Shown here piece by piece: positions 16,051 through 24,528 of a stretch of DNA of 63,972 nucleotides. The notes below the pieces were generated by a model. It was not told the origin of the DNA and searched no databases. It worked only from the letters and a program-made list of their open reading frames with translations. This DNA is from Streptomyces sp. SM10 (lineage in GTDB: Bacteria > Actinomycetota > Actinomycetes > Streptomycetales > Streptomycetaceae). How positions within the stretch are numbered: position 1 is the stretch's first letter; every line of letters begins with the position of its first letter. Both the position numbers and the translations under genes were made by a program. The stretch covers positions 1-63,972 of the forward strand of contig NZ_NEUF01000130.1 in the NCBI RefSeq assembly GCF_002910915.1. The letters are read 5' to 3'.

Positions 16051-17049
16051 TCAGGCCGCGAGCCGTCCCGGCTTCACGGCCCCCGGACCGAACCTGGCCC
16101 GCAGGCGGTCGGAGACCGCCTCGATCCGCCGGGCCCGTTCGTCCACCGGGTCGAAGGTCAGCTGGTGGGCGGCGCGTTCCGCGTCCTGGAGCCCTTCCGC
16201 CCGCAGCCCGATCCCCCGCACCCGCGCCCGCTGCAGGGCGAACGAGTCCTGGATCCGGTACGCGAGCGAGGTGAGCGCCACCGAGTGGGCGGTGGGCTCC
16301 GGGAGCGTACGGCTGCGGGTCAGCGTCGCGTAACCGGTCCGGTCGGCGTAGCGCACGGAGACCGCGAGCGAGCGGCACACCTGCCCGTCGGTGCGCAGCC
16401 TGGCACCCAGCTCCTCGGTGAGCGAGAGGAGCGCGCGGCGGTGCTGCTCCGGGTCCAGTTCGTCGCGGGGGAAGGAGCGTTCGGCGGCGATCGACCGTGC
16501 GGCGGCGTTGGGCACGACCCGCGTACGGTCGATGCCGTTGGCCCGCTCCCACAGCTCGCGTCCGGTCCGCACCCCGGTGATGCGCTGCAGGGTGGCGAGG
16601 GGCGCGGCGGCGATCCGGCCGACGGAGTCGAGCCCGTATCCGCACAAGGTGCGCGCGGTCGCCGCCCCGACGCCGTCCAGCGCGGCGGCGGGCTTGGACG
16701 CGAGGAACCCGCCGTGCTCACCCGGGGGCACCACGAAGGTGGTTCCGTCCGCCGCCTGCCGCGCGGCCATCCTGGCCAGCATGGGGTTGGCGGCCGCCCC
16801 GATCGCGCAGTCCACGCCGTGCAGGGCGAGGGCGCGCACCCGGATCACGGAGGCGAGGCCCGCCGCGTCCTGCCCGAAGTAGCGCAGCGCACCGCCCACA
16901 TCGGCGAGGGCGGCGCCGGGCGGGGCCGCCTCGACGACCGGGGTGAAGGCCCCGAGGAGGGCGAGCAGCCCCTCGTAGGCCGCGCTGTCCGGCAGCCCGC
17001 CGCCGATCCGGCGGAACCGCAGGCACAGGACGGCCGGCTGGTCGCTCAT
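16051..17049 (-). CDS. ImuB-like Y-family polymerase paralogue
   Basis: A 332-residue Y-family protein. The helix-hairpin-helix and little-finger regions are recognisable (LDGVGAATARTLCGYGLDSV, then ITGVRTGRELWERANGID). The N-terminus, however, lacks the D-x-D-x-F-F and S-x-E active-site residues of DinB, reading AVLCLRFRRIGG instead. It thus resembles ImuB, the non-catalytic adaptor that links DnaE2 to the sliding clamp during mutagenic lesion bypass. The ATG at 17049 overlaps the dnaE2 stop codon (ATGA), showing coupling. No imuA-like gene lies in this operon. Confidence 0.78.
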   Translation of the reverse strand: MSDQPAVLCLRFRRIGGGLPDSAAYEGLLALLGAFTPVVEAAPPGAALADVGGALRYFGQDAAGLASVIRVRALALHGVDCAIGAAANPMLARMAARQAADGTTFVVPPGEHGGFLASKPAAALDGVGAATARTLCGYGLDSVGRIAAAPLATLQRITGVRTGRELWERANGIDRTRVVPNAAARSIAAERSFPRDELDPEQHRRALLSLTEELGARLRTDGQVCRSLAVSVRYADRTGYATLTRSRTLPEPTAHSVALTSLAYRIQDSFALQRARVRGIGLRAEGLQDAERAAHQLTFDPVDERARRIEAVSDRLRARFGPGAVKPGRLAA

Positions 17050-20000
17050 CCCGCGCTCCCCTGGCTCCGGTGCCACAGCTTCCTTCCGGTGGGCGGCCCT
17101 TCACCGGCCGGCTGGAGGTCGGACCAGGGGTTCATCTCGTAGCCGGTCGGCATCTGGATGCGACGGCCCGGCACTTCCTCCGCCGCCCCGGAAGCCGCCC
17201 CGGAAACCTCCCCGGAAGCCTCACCCCCGTCCGCAGGCACCTCCGCCAGCCGGGCCGCGACCGCGTCGAGGCCTCCCGTGCGCCGGAGTTCGGCCAGCTC
17301 CGCCAGATTCCAGGCCGCCGAGCCCACCACGCTCATGCTGCGCGGGCCCCGCCGCTGGACCACTCCGCGCACCAGCAGCAGCCAGGAGTGGAAGACGGTG
17401 TGCGCGCAGGCGGCGTGGCTGTCGTCGAAGAAGGCGAGGTCGACCAGGCCCGTCCCGTCGTCCAGGGTGGTGAAGATGACCCGGCGCCCGGAGCGGACCG
17501 GCGGGGTCTGGGTGGCCACCTTGGCGCCCGCGACCAGCACGGTCTCCCCGTGCGCTGCCTCCCGCAGCCGCTTGGCCGAGACCGCGCCGAGCTCCTCCAG
17601 GAAGGCATGGTGATCGCCCATCAGATGGCGGGACACGTCCATGCTGAGGACGCCGAGCTCGGCGCTGAGCCGTTCGGCGTCGTTGAGGTCGGGCAGCCCG
17701 ATGGTGCCGGTCCTGTGCCCGCCGCCGAGCGGGAGCTGGGCACCCGACGCCCCGGCACCGGAGCTCCGCTGGGCGCGGTGCAGCTCGGACAGGTGCAGCA
17801 GCAGGTCCCGGCGGTTGGCGCCGAAGGCGTCCAGCGCGCCGACCTGGGCCAGCCGCTCGGCGGCCGGCTTCCCGGGCCTGGCCCGCTGCCAGAAGTCCAG
17901 CAGCGAGGTGTAGGGCTGCCCGGACTCGATCCGGGCGACCTCGGCCCCGCTGATGCCGTGGACGTCCGAGAGCGCCAGCCTCAATCCCCATGTGTCACCG
18001 TTGTCACCAGACACCAGTTCGATCCGGTGAGTGGATGCCGACTTGTTCACGTCCAGCGGCAGCACCGGCACCCCGCGCCTCCGCGCGTCCGCGAGCAGCA
18101 GCCGCTTCGGGTACATCCCGGGGTCGTGCGTGAGCAGCCCGGCGTAGAAGGCCGCCGGGTGGTGCGCCTTGAGCCAGGCCGACTGGTACGTCGGTACGGC
18201 GAAGGCGACCGCGTGCGCCTTGCAGAAGCCGTAGCTCCCGAACGCCTCGATGATCTCCCAGGCACGGGCGATCACCTCGGCGCCGTACTTCCGCCGCGCC
18301 GCGCACCGCGCGAACCAGACCCTGATCCGGGCCTGCGACTCGGGGTCGGAGAGCCCGCGCCGCACCCGGTCGGCCTCGCCGCGTCCGCAGCCGGTCATGA
18401 TGTTCACCATCTCGATGATCTGCTCGTGGAAGACGACCACCCCGTAGGTGTCGCGCAGCGCCTCCTCCAGGTCGGGGTGCGGGTAGCGCACGGGCGCGCG
18501 TCCGTGCCTGGCCTCGATGAACGGCCGCACCATGTCGGCGGCGACCGGGCCCGGCCGGAACAGCGAGATGTCGACCACCAGGTCGTGGAAGGTGGCTGGC
18601 TGGAGCCGCCCGACCAGGTCGCGCTGGCCCGGCGACTCGATCTGGAAGCACCCCAGCGTCTCGGCGCTCCGGATCAGCCGGTACGTCTCCGGGTCGCCCT
18701 GCGGCACGGCGTCCAGGTCGACCTCCTGCCCCGAGGCCCGCTTCACCTCGGTCACCGCGTGCGCCATCGCCGACTGCATCCGTACGCCGAGCACATCGAG
18801 CTTGAGAAGCCCGAGGTGCTCCACGTCGTCCTTGTCGAACTGCGCCATCGGGAAGCCCTCGCCGCTGGTGGGCATGACCGGGGTTCGCCGCAGCAGCGAG
18901 TCGTCCGAGAGGAGCACCCCGCACGGGTGCATGGCGATGCCGCGCGGCAGCGCGTCCAGCGACTCCACCAGCTCCCAGAGTCGGCCGTACTTCTCCTTCT
19001 GCCCGGCCACGGCCCGCAGTTCGGGCAGCTCCTCCATCGCGGCGCGCGCGTCCATGGCCCGGATGTGCGGGAAGGCCTTGGCGAGCCGGTCGGTCTCGGC
19101 CGGGTCCATGGAGAGCGCGGCGCCGACGTCGCGGATGGCGTGGCGCACCCGGTAGGTCTCGGGCATGGAGACGGTCGCGACCCGCTCGGCGCCGAAGCGG
19201 CCGATGATCGCGCGGTAGACGTCCAGGCGGCGGGCGGACTCGACGTCGATGTCGATGTCGGGCAGCACGAAGCGCCGCTCGGACAGGAAGCGCTCCATGA
19301 GCAGACCGTGTTCGAGCGGGTCGGCGTGGGCGATCCCGAGCAGGTGGTTGACCAGGGAACCGGCCCCGGAACCGCGCGCCGCGACCCGTATGCCCATCCC
19401 CTTCACGTCGTCGACGACCTGGGAGACCGTCAGGAAGTACGTGGCGAAGCCGTGGTGGGCGATGATGTCCAGCTCGTGGTGCATCCGCTCCCAGTAGTCG
19501 CGCCTGCGGTCGTAGCCGTGCCGCACCATACCCGCGGCGGCGCGCGAGGCCAGCACCCGCTGGGCGGTGCGGCGGCCCGCGCCGACGAGGCGCGGCTCGG
19601 GGAAGTGGACGCTGCCCAGCCCCAGGTCGTCCGCCGGGTCGACGCGGCAGGCGTCGGCGGTGCGCCGGGTCTCGGCGAGCAGCCGCTCCCCCGCACCCTG
19701 CCCGAGTCCCGCGGCGCAGGTGATCCGCTCGGCGGTCTCCCGCATCGCCGGGGCGTCCTTGAGCCAGCGCTCCCCGCTGTCGAGGGGGGCGCGGCGCGGG
19801 TCGACGGGGACGAGCCGGCGGGCGGAGTCGAGCACGTCGGCGACGGGGCCCTGGCCGGGGTCGGCGTACCGGACGGCGTTGGTCAGCACGGCCCGGACCC
19901 CCTGCTCGGCGGCGAAGCCGACGGTACGGGCGGCGAGCCGCAGCGATCCGGGGCCGGTGCCCTCGCGGCCGTGGTGGACGGCTTCGAGACGCAGGGCGTC

Positions 20001-20540
20001 GCCGTAGATCTCCCGCCAGGGGGCGAGCAGCGCGGCGGCCCGGTCGGGGCGGCCGGCGGCCAGGGCGGCGCCCACCTCGGACGCGGGGCCGAGGAGCACG
20101 GTGAGCCCTTCGGCGGGCAGCGCGGCCCGGGCGACCAGGGGCTGCCCGGGGTCCTGGGTCTCCGCGTCCGGGGCATGGGCGGCGGTGACCAGCCGGCAGA
20201 GTTCGGCCCAGCCCCGTGCGCCGTCCCGGGCGAGGAAGGTGACCCGGGGTGCGGATTCATCGACAAAGGCACCCCCGCGGACCGGTGTGCGCGGCTTGCG
20301 GGTGAGCCCCCGCGCCCCCGGCTGCCGCGCCACCGCGAGCTCCGCCCCGAAGAGCGGTCGCACCCCGGCCTTCTCGCAGGCCCTGGCGAAGCGGACCGCA
20401 CCGGCGAGACTGTCGCGGTCGGTCAGCGCGAGGGCGTCCATCCCCCGCTCGGCGGCGCGCTCGGCCAGCCGCTCCGGGTGCGACGCCCCGTACCTCAGGG
20501 AGAACCCGGAGACGGTACGCAGATGCGTGAACCCTGGCAT
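17046..20540 (-). CDS. dnaE2: error-prone DNA polymerase III alpha subunit DnaE2
   Basis: A 1164-residue C-family polymerase of the DnaE2 type, about the usual length. It has an N-terminal PHP domain (HLRTVSGFSLRYGASHPERL split over the first 30 residues; LALTDRDSL). The palm contains the metal-binding PDIDIDVESARR, and GSGAGSLVNH is also present. The C-terminal OB fold holds VATQTPP and FTTLDDGTGLVDL. It copies past damaged bases together with the ImuB-like protein. Start ATG at 20540 has AGGAGG five bases upstream; a GTG at 20546 is too close to that site. A LexA-type box lies 60 bp upstream, so damage induction is expected. Confidence 0.93.
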   Translation of the reverse strand: MPGFTHLRTVSGFSLRYGASHPERLAERAAERGMDALALTDRDSLAGAVRFARACEKAGVRPLFGAELAVARQPGARGLTRKPRTPVRGGAFVDESAPRVTFLARDGARGWAELCRLVTAAHAPDAETQDPGQPLVARAALPAEGLTVLLGPASEVGAALAAGRPDRAAALLAPWREIYGDALRLEAVHHGREGTGPGSLRLAARTVGFAAEQGVRAVLTNAVRYADPGQGPVADVLDSARRLVPVDPRRAPLDSGERWLKDAPAMRETAERITCAAGLGQGAGERLLAETRRTADACRVDPADDLGLGSVHFPEPRLVGAGRRTAQRVLASRAAAGMVRHGYDRRRDYWERMHHELDIIAHHGFATYFLTVSQVVDDVKGMGIRVAARGSGAGSLVNHLLGIAHADPLEHGLLMERFLSERRFVLPDIDIDVESARRLDVYRAIIGRFGAERVATVSMPETYRVRHAIRDVGAALSMDPAETDRLAKAFPHIRAMDARAAMEELPELRAVAGQKEKYGRLWELVESLDALPRGIAMHPCGVLLSDDSLLRRTPVMPTSGEGFPMAQFDKDDVEHLGLLKLDVLGVRMQSAMAHAVTEVKRASGQEVDLDAVPQGDPETYRLIRSAETLGCFQIESPGQRDLVGRLQPATFHDLVVDISLFRPGPVAADMVRPFIEARHGRAPVRYPHPDLEEALRDTYGVVVFHEQIIEMVNIMTGCGRGEADRVRRGLSDPESQARIRVWFARCAARRKYGAEVIARAWEIIEAFGSYGFCKAHAVAFAVPTYQSAWLKAHHPAAFYAGLLTHDPGMYPKRLLLADARRRGVPVLPLDVNKSASTHRIELVSGDNGDTWGLRLALSDVHGISGAEVARIESGQPYTSLLDFWQRARPGKPAAERLAQVGALDAFGANRRDLLLHLSELHRAQRSSGAGASGAQLPLGGGHRTGTIGLPDLNDAERLSAELGVLSMDVSRHLMGDHHAFLEELGAVSAKRLREAAHGETVLVAGAKVATQTPPVRSGRRVIFTTLDDGTGLVDLAFFDDSHAACAHTVFHSWLLLVRGVVQRRGPRSMSVVGSAAWNLAELAELRRTGGLDAVAARLAEVPADGGEASGEVSGAASGAAEEVPGRRIQMPTGYEMNPWSDLQPAGEGPPTGRKLWHRSQGSAG

Positions 20541-20599
20541 CCGCACCTCCTGGACCGATCCGTACTCATCCCCCCTCGCTCTCCACCATAGACCAAGTT

Positions 20600-20615
20600 T
20601 CGAACGTTCGTACGA
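20600..20615 (-). promoter_or_regulatory. LexA (SOS) box upstream of dnaE2
   Basis: TCGAACGTTCGTACGA fits the actinobacterial LexA operator TCGAAC-N4-GTTCGA except for one base. It lies 60 bp before the dnaE2 start and about 80 bp before the divergent membrane-protein gene, so LexA may control one or both. Confidence 0.65.
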
Positions 20616-20693
20616 TAACCGAGGGCGCGGTGCCCCTCCGCCATTCGGCCCGCCCCGACTGCGCGGACACCGCCCTCCCCCGACCGTGGGAAC

Positions 20694-21737
20694 ATGACTT
20701 TCGCTGACGAGGTGAAGAACGCCGTCACCGCACGGGCCGCACTGCTGGTCGTCGGCGTCCTGGCGCTGCAGCTACTGTTCATCACCTCCTACGTCGGCGC
20801 ACTGCACCGGCCCGACCCGACGGACGTCCCCTTCGGGGTCGTCGCCCCGCAGCAGGTGTCCGGGCAGCTCGTCACCCAGCTCGACGGCCTGCCGGGCGGA
20901 CCGCTGGATCCACGCGCGGTCTCCGACGCGGCCGAGGCCCGCCGGCAGGTCGAGAACCGCGACATCGACGGCGCCCTGATCGTCAGCCCCACCGGAGCGA
21001 CCGACACCCTGCTCGTCGCCTCCGGCGGCGGCACCGTGCTGGCCACCTCCCTGACAAAGATCGTCAAGGAGACCGAGGGCCCCCGGGAGCGCACGGTGCG
21101 GACGGTGGACGTGGCTCCCGCGTCCCCGGACGACTTCGACGGCCTCTCGTCGTTCTACCTGGTCGTGGGCTGGTGCGTCGGCGGCTACCTCTGCGCCTCG
21201 ATCCTGGCGATCAGCGCGGGCGCCAAGCCCGCCAACCGGCAGCGTGCGGTGATCCGCACCGCGGTGATGGCGCTGTACTCGATCGCGGGCGGGATCGGCG
21301 GCGCGGTGATCATCGGGCCGGTCCTCGGAGCACTGCCGGGCAGCGTGTGGGCCCTGGCCGGCCTGGGCACCCTGACCGTCTTCGCGGTCGGCATGATCAC
21401 GCTCGCCCTGCAGGCGCTCACCGGCATCGTCGGCATCGGCCTGGCCGTCCTGATCATCGTCGTCGCGGGCAACCCGAGCGCGGGCGGCGCCTTCCCCCTG
21501 CCGATGCTGCCGGACTTCTGGCGGACGATCGGCCCCGCCCTGCCGCCCGGCGCGGGGACGTGGACCGCCCGCTCGATCGCGTACTTCCACGGCAACGCGG
21601 TCACCGGCCCCCTGCTGGTGCTCTCCGCCTGGGCGGTGGTGGGTACGGCGCTGACCCTGCTGCTGTCGATGCGGCGCCGGAGCCCGGACGGGGTGCGGCA
21701 GGCCGCGACCGCCCCCGGCGGCTCGCACCTCGGCTGA
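20694..21737 (+). CDS. integral membrane protein, ABC-2/DUF3533-like
   Basis: A 347-residue membrane protein. One helix near residues 15-36 is followed by an extracytoplasmic domain of about 115 residues and then five or so helices from about 155 to 325. The layout (helix, large loop, clustered helices ending WRTIGPALPPGAGTWTARSI) is that of YhgE/Pip or DUF3533-type ABC-2 permease relatives. The partner ATPase is not nearby, so function is open. The start follows no strong ribosome binding site. It diverges from dnaE2 across about 150 bp that hold the LexA-type box. Confidence 0.7.
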   Translation: MTFADEVKNAVTARAALLVVGVLALQLLFITSYVGALHRPDPTDVPFGVVAPQQVSGQLVTQLDGLPGGPLDPRAVSDAAEARRQVENRDIDGALIVSPTGATDTLLVASGGGTVLATSLTKIVKETEGPRERTVRTVDVAPASPDDFDGLSSFYLVVGWCVGGYLCASILAISAGAKPANRQRAVIRTAVMALYSIAGGIGGAVIIGPVLGALPGSVWALAGLGTLTVFAVGMITLALQALTGIVGIGLAVLIIVVAGNPSAGGAFPLPMLPDFWRTIGPALPPGAGTWTARSIAYFHGNAVTGPLLVLSAWAVVGTALTLLLSMRRRSPDGVRQAATAPGGSHLG

Positions 21738-21770
21738 GGCCCCCGCGTCCGGCACCGAGCGGGTGGGCGC

Positions 21771-21812
21771 GACGCCCGACGCCCGACGCCCGACGCCCGA
21801 CGCCCGACGCCG
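21771..21812. repeat. tandem heptamer repeat (GACGCCC)x5-6
   Basis: Five perfect copies of GACGCCC and a sixth ending in G, followed at once by AAAAAATT. It lies between the membrane-protein stop and the ECF42-type promoter. A heptamer number is prone to slippage; since it is non-coding, copy number could shift promoter spacing or act as a transcription block. Confidence 0.85.
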
Positions 21813-21832
21813 AAAAAATTGTCGGACAGCGA

Positions 21833-21859
21833 TGTCGAGAACCTGTGGCCGGCTCCGTC
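21833..21859 (+). promoter_or_regulatory. ECF42-type promoter for the yciI-sigma operon
   Basis: TGTCGA (21833-21838), a 17-bp spacer and CGTC (21856-21859) match the recalled promoter of ECF42 sigma factors (TGTCGA at -35, CG(A/T)C at -10). It lies 50 bp upstream of the YciI-like gene, so the sigma factor encoded next door probably transcribes its own operon. Confidence 0.6.
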
Positions 21860-21908
21860 CCCGTAGTGAACGCGACCACAATGGGTCGCACCAGCGAGGA
21901 GGAACACC

Positions 21909-22316
21909 ATGGCCAAGTACCTGCTTCTCAAGCACTACCGCGGCGCCCCGGCCCCGGCCAACGACGTGCCGATGGAGAAGTGGACGCCCCAGGAGATCTC
22001 GGCGCACATGCAGTACATGCAGGACTTCGCCACCCGGCTCGAAGGGACCGGCGAGTACGTCGACGGCCAGGCACTTGCGCCCACCGGCACGTTCGTCCGG
22101 TACGACGGCGAGGGCCGCCCGCCGGTCACCGACGGCCCGTTCGTCGAGACCAAGGACCTCATCGCCGGGTGGATGGTGATCGACGTCGACACCTACGAGC
22201 GCGCCCTCGAACTGGCCGGAGAACTGTCGGCCGCCCCGGGGGCGGGCGGGGAGCCGATCCACGAGTGGCTGGAGCTGCGCCCGTTCCTGACCGAGCTGCC
22301 CACCGTCACGGAGTGA
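21909..22316 (+). CDS. YciI-like (DGPF) protein, ECF42 partner
   Basis: A 135-residue member of the YCII/DGPF family. It carries DGPFVETKDLIAGW, the DGPF motif that names the group, and a ferredoxin-like fold is expected. Proteins of this group are the regular genomic partners of ECF42 sigma factors, though their molecular role is unclear. GAGGAGG precedes the ATG. The sigma gene starts inside its stop codon (GTGA), so the pair is translationally coupled. Confidence 0.9.
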   Translation: MAKYLLLKHYRGAPAPANDVPMEKWTPQEISAHMQYMQDFATRLEGTGEYVDGQALAPTGTFVRYDGEGRPPVTDGPFVETKDLIAGWMVIDVDTYERALELAGELSAAPGAGGEPIHEWLELRPFLTELPTVTE

Positions 22317-23470
22317 CCCCGCCCCTGGACGAGGCGCTGCTGCGCAGCCTCACCCCCGGTGTGCTCGCGATCCTCGTCCGCCGCGGAGCCGACTTCGCGG
22401 CGGCCGAGGACGCCGTGCAGGACGCACTGCTCCAGGCGGTCCGCGTCTGGCCGGCCGACCCTCCGCGGGACGCGAAGGGCTGGCTGGTCACCGTCGCCTG
22501 GCACCGGTTCCTCGACGGCGCCCGGGCGGACGCCTCCCGGCGCCGCCGCGAGGATCTCGTCGACGAGGAACCGGCACCCGGGCCCGCGGCCTCGGTGGAC
22601 GACACGCTCCAGCTCTACTTCCTGTGCGCCCACCCGTCGCTCACCCCGGCGTCCGCCGTCGCGCTCACCCTGCGCGCCGTCGGCGGACTCACCACGCGCC
22701 AGATCGCCGAGGCCTACCTGGTGCCCGAGGCGACCATGGCGCAGCGCATCAGCCGGGCGAAGCGGACCGTGTCCGGTGTGCGGTTCGCCCGGCCCGGCAA
22801 TGTCGCCACCGTGCTGCGCGTCCTCTACCTGGTCTTCAACGAGGGCTACTCCGGCGATGTCGACGTCGCCGGAGAGGCCGTCCGGCTCACCCGGCAGCTC
22901 ACCGCCGCCGTCGACCACCCCGAGGCGGCGGGGCTGCTGGCCCTCATGCTGCTCCACCATGCCCGGCGCGCCGCCCGGACCGCCCCCGACGGGGGCCTCG
23001 TGCCGCTCGCCGAGCAGGACCGCGGCCGGTGGGACACCGCGCTGATCGCCGAGGGCGTCGGGATCCTCCAGGCGGCCCTCGCCCGCGACAGGCTGGGCGA
23101 GTTCCAGGCGCAGGCCGCCATCGCGGCGCTGCACGCCGACGCGCCCACCGCCGAGGAGACCGACTGGGTGCAGATCGTCGAGTGGTACGACGAGCTGGCG
23201 CTCCTGACCGACAGCCCGGTCGTCCGGCTCAACCGGGCTGTCGCCGTCGGGGAGGCCGACGGGCCGCGCGCCGGCCTGTCGGCGCTCGCGGAGCTGGACC
23301 CTTCCCTGCCCCGTCACACCGCCGTGGCTGCCTACCTCCACGAGCGCGACGGCGATCTGGCGACGGCGGCACGGCTGTACGCCGAGGCGGCCCGCGCAGC
23401 ACCCAACCTCGCCGAGCGCGACCACCTGACGCGCCAGGCCGCCCGGCTCAACACCGGCCGGAGCCGCTGA
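22313..23470 (+). CDS. ECF42-group RNA polymerase sigma factor with long C-terminal extension
   Basis: A 385-residue sigma factor. Region 2 (FAAAEDAVQDALLQAVRVWP and KGWLVTVAWHRFLD) and region 4 (TTRQIAEAYLVPEATMAQRI) fill the first 180 residues. The other half is a helical, TPR-like extension typical of ECF42, which in studied cases is needed for activity and replaces an anti-sigma factor. The element RVLYLVFNEGYSG is a group hallmark. The GTG at 22313 overlaps the YciI stop codon and fixes the start. Signal and regulon are unknown; members are linked to stress responses. Confidence 0.9.
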   Translation: MTPPLDEALLRSLTPGVLAILVRRGADFAAAEDAVQDALLQAVRVWPADPPRDAKGWLVTVAWHRFLDGARADASRRRREDLVDEEPAPGPAASVDDTLQLYFLCAHPSLTPASAVALTLRAVGGLTTRQIAEAYLVPEATMAQRISRAKRTVSGVRFARPGNVATVLRVLYLVFNEGYSGDVDVAGEAVRLTRQLTAAVDHPEAAGLLALMLLHHARRAARTAPDGGLVPLAEQDRGRWDTALIAEGVGILQAALARDRLGEFQAQAAIAALHADAPTAEETDWVQIVEWYDELALLTDSPVVRLNRAVAVGEADGPRAGLSALAELDPSLPRHTAVAAYLHERDGDLATAARLYAEAARAAPNLAERDHLTRQAARLNTGRSR

Positions 23471-23812
23471 CGGGTCACGCGCGGATTCTCCCCGCGGCAC
23501 CAACCAGGCACACCCCGGCCGCAGCGCTCGCACGCATCGAGTACTGCGGCCGGGGCGATTCCGTATGAACGCGGCACCCTTCCCCCTTCACCCGGACGAC
23601 CCGTCAGCCCCACACCCGCGCGTACGGCCACGCCGGCCCCGCCCCGGCCGGCATCCCTGCTGACCAGTGCCCGAGGCGTAGCCGAACTTCTGGCGACCAA
23701 TTGACGATGCCTCTAGGCATGGCAGGTACATGACGTCATTCTGGAAGCGGCCTCGCGAGACCCGCGAGGAGCTCGGTCGGCACAACCCCCCTTCACTCAC
23801 CGGAGGTTGCTC
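23471..23812. other. 342-bp intergenic region upstream of phospholipase A2
   Basis: No gene seen. It contains TTGACG near 23702 followed by TGCCTCTAGGCA, a short imperfect inverted repeat that overlaps a possible -10 for the phospholipase gene. The rest is unremarkable GC-rich sequence. Confidence 0.4.
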
Positions 23813-24310
23813 ATGCGTCGCCGTTTCACCGTCCCGCTCGCCGCGGTCGCCCTGTCGCTCCCGCTCGCCCTGGTACCCGCCGTCTCCGCTTCGGCCGCCC
23901 CGTCGGACAAGCCGCAGGTCCTCAGCTCCTGGACCCAGACGAGCGCCTCGAGCTACAACGCGTGGAACGCCGCACGCAACAACCAGGGCGCCTGGTCCGC
24001 GTACGGCTTCGACTGGTCGACCGACTACTGCAGCACCTCCCCGGACAACCCGTTCGGCTTCCCCTTCAAGACGGCCTGCGCCCGGCACGACTTCGGCTAC
24101 CGCAACTACAAGGCGGCCGGCACGTTCGGCGCCAACAAGTCCCGCATCGACTCCGCGTTCTACTCGGACCTGAAGCGGGTGTGCGCCGCCTACTCCGGCG
24201 CCCAGGCGACCGCGTGCAACAGCACGGCGTGGACGTACTACCACGCCGTGGACATCTTCGGCGTCACCCCGGCGAAGGGGGCGCTCGCCGGACAGCCGCA
24301 GACCGCCTGA
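23813..24310 (+). CDS. secreted prokaryotic phospholipase A2
   Basis: A 165-residue exported enzyme. The signal peptide ends at SASA-A (about 26). The mature part has the prokaryotic phospholipase A2 layout: calcium-loop element FDWSTDYCS, then the catalytic pair in ARHDFGYRNY, where His acts with the following Asp, and four cysteines for two disulfides. It cleaves the sn-2 ester of phospholipids outside the cell and resembles S. violaceoruber PLA2. ATG at 23813 is chosen because GGAGG sits six bases upstream; the ATG two codons earlier overlaps that site. Confidence 0.92.
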   Translation: MRRRFTVPLAAVALSLPLALVPAVSASAAPSDKPQVLSSWTQTSASSYNAWNAARNNQGAWSAYGFDWSTDYCSTSPDNPFGFPFKTACARHDFGYRNYKAAGTFGANKSRIDSAFYSDLKRVCAAYSGAQATACNSTAWTYYHAVDIFGVTPAKGALAGQPQTA

Positions 24311-24464
24311 CGGCCGGCTCCGGGGCCGGGCGCGCCCGCGGCGCACGTGGTGCGCGCCGAACTCCAGGGCACGTACACGCGGGCGGAACCACCCGCGCGA
24401 CAACGCACTGCGGCACGGCCCGCTCCCCTGCCGATCCCGCGGGAAGGCGCCCCGGCGCATGAGA

Positions 24465-24497
24465 AGGACCCGCCCTCCTCCACGGAGAGCGGGTCCT
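24465..24497. terminator. hairpin between PLA2 and protease genes
   Basis: AGGACCCGC/GCGGGTCCT, 9-bp perfect stem with a partly paired 15-nt loop, between two convergent genes. Confidence 0.6.
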
Positions 24498-24528
24498 CAC
24501 TCATGCAGCTCGCTCGAACGAGCAGGCG

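Noticed and set aside
17070..20591. 1173-codon rightward frame opposite dnaE2
   Set aside because: Antisense shadow; dnaE2 has conserved motifs throughout, this frame has none.
21771..21812. Heptamer repeats as a CRISPR array
   Set aside because: Units are 7 bp and contiguous without spacers, and no cas genes lie nearby.
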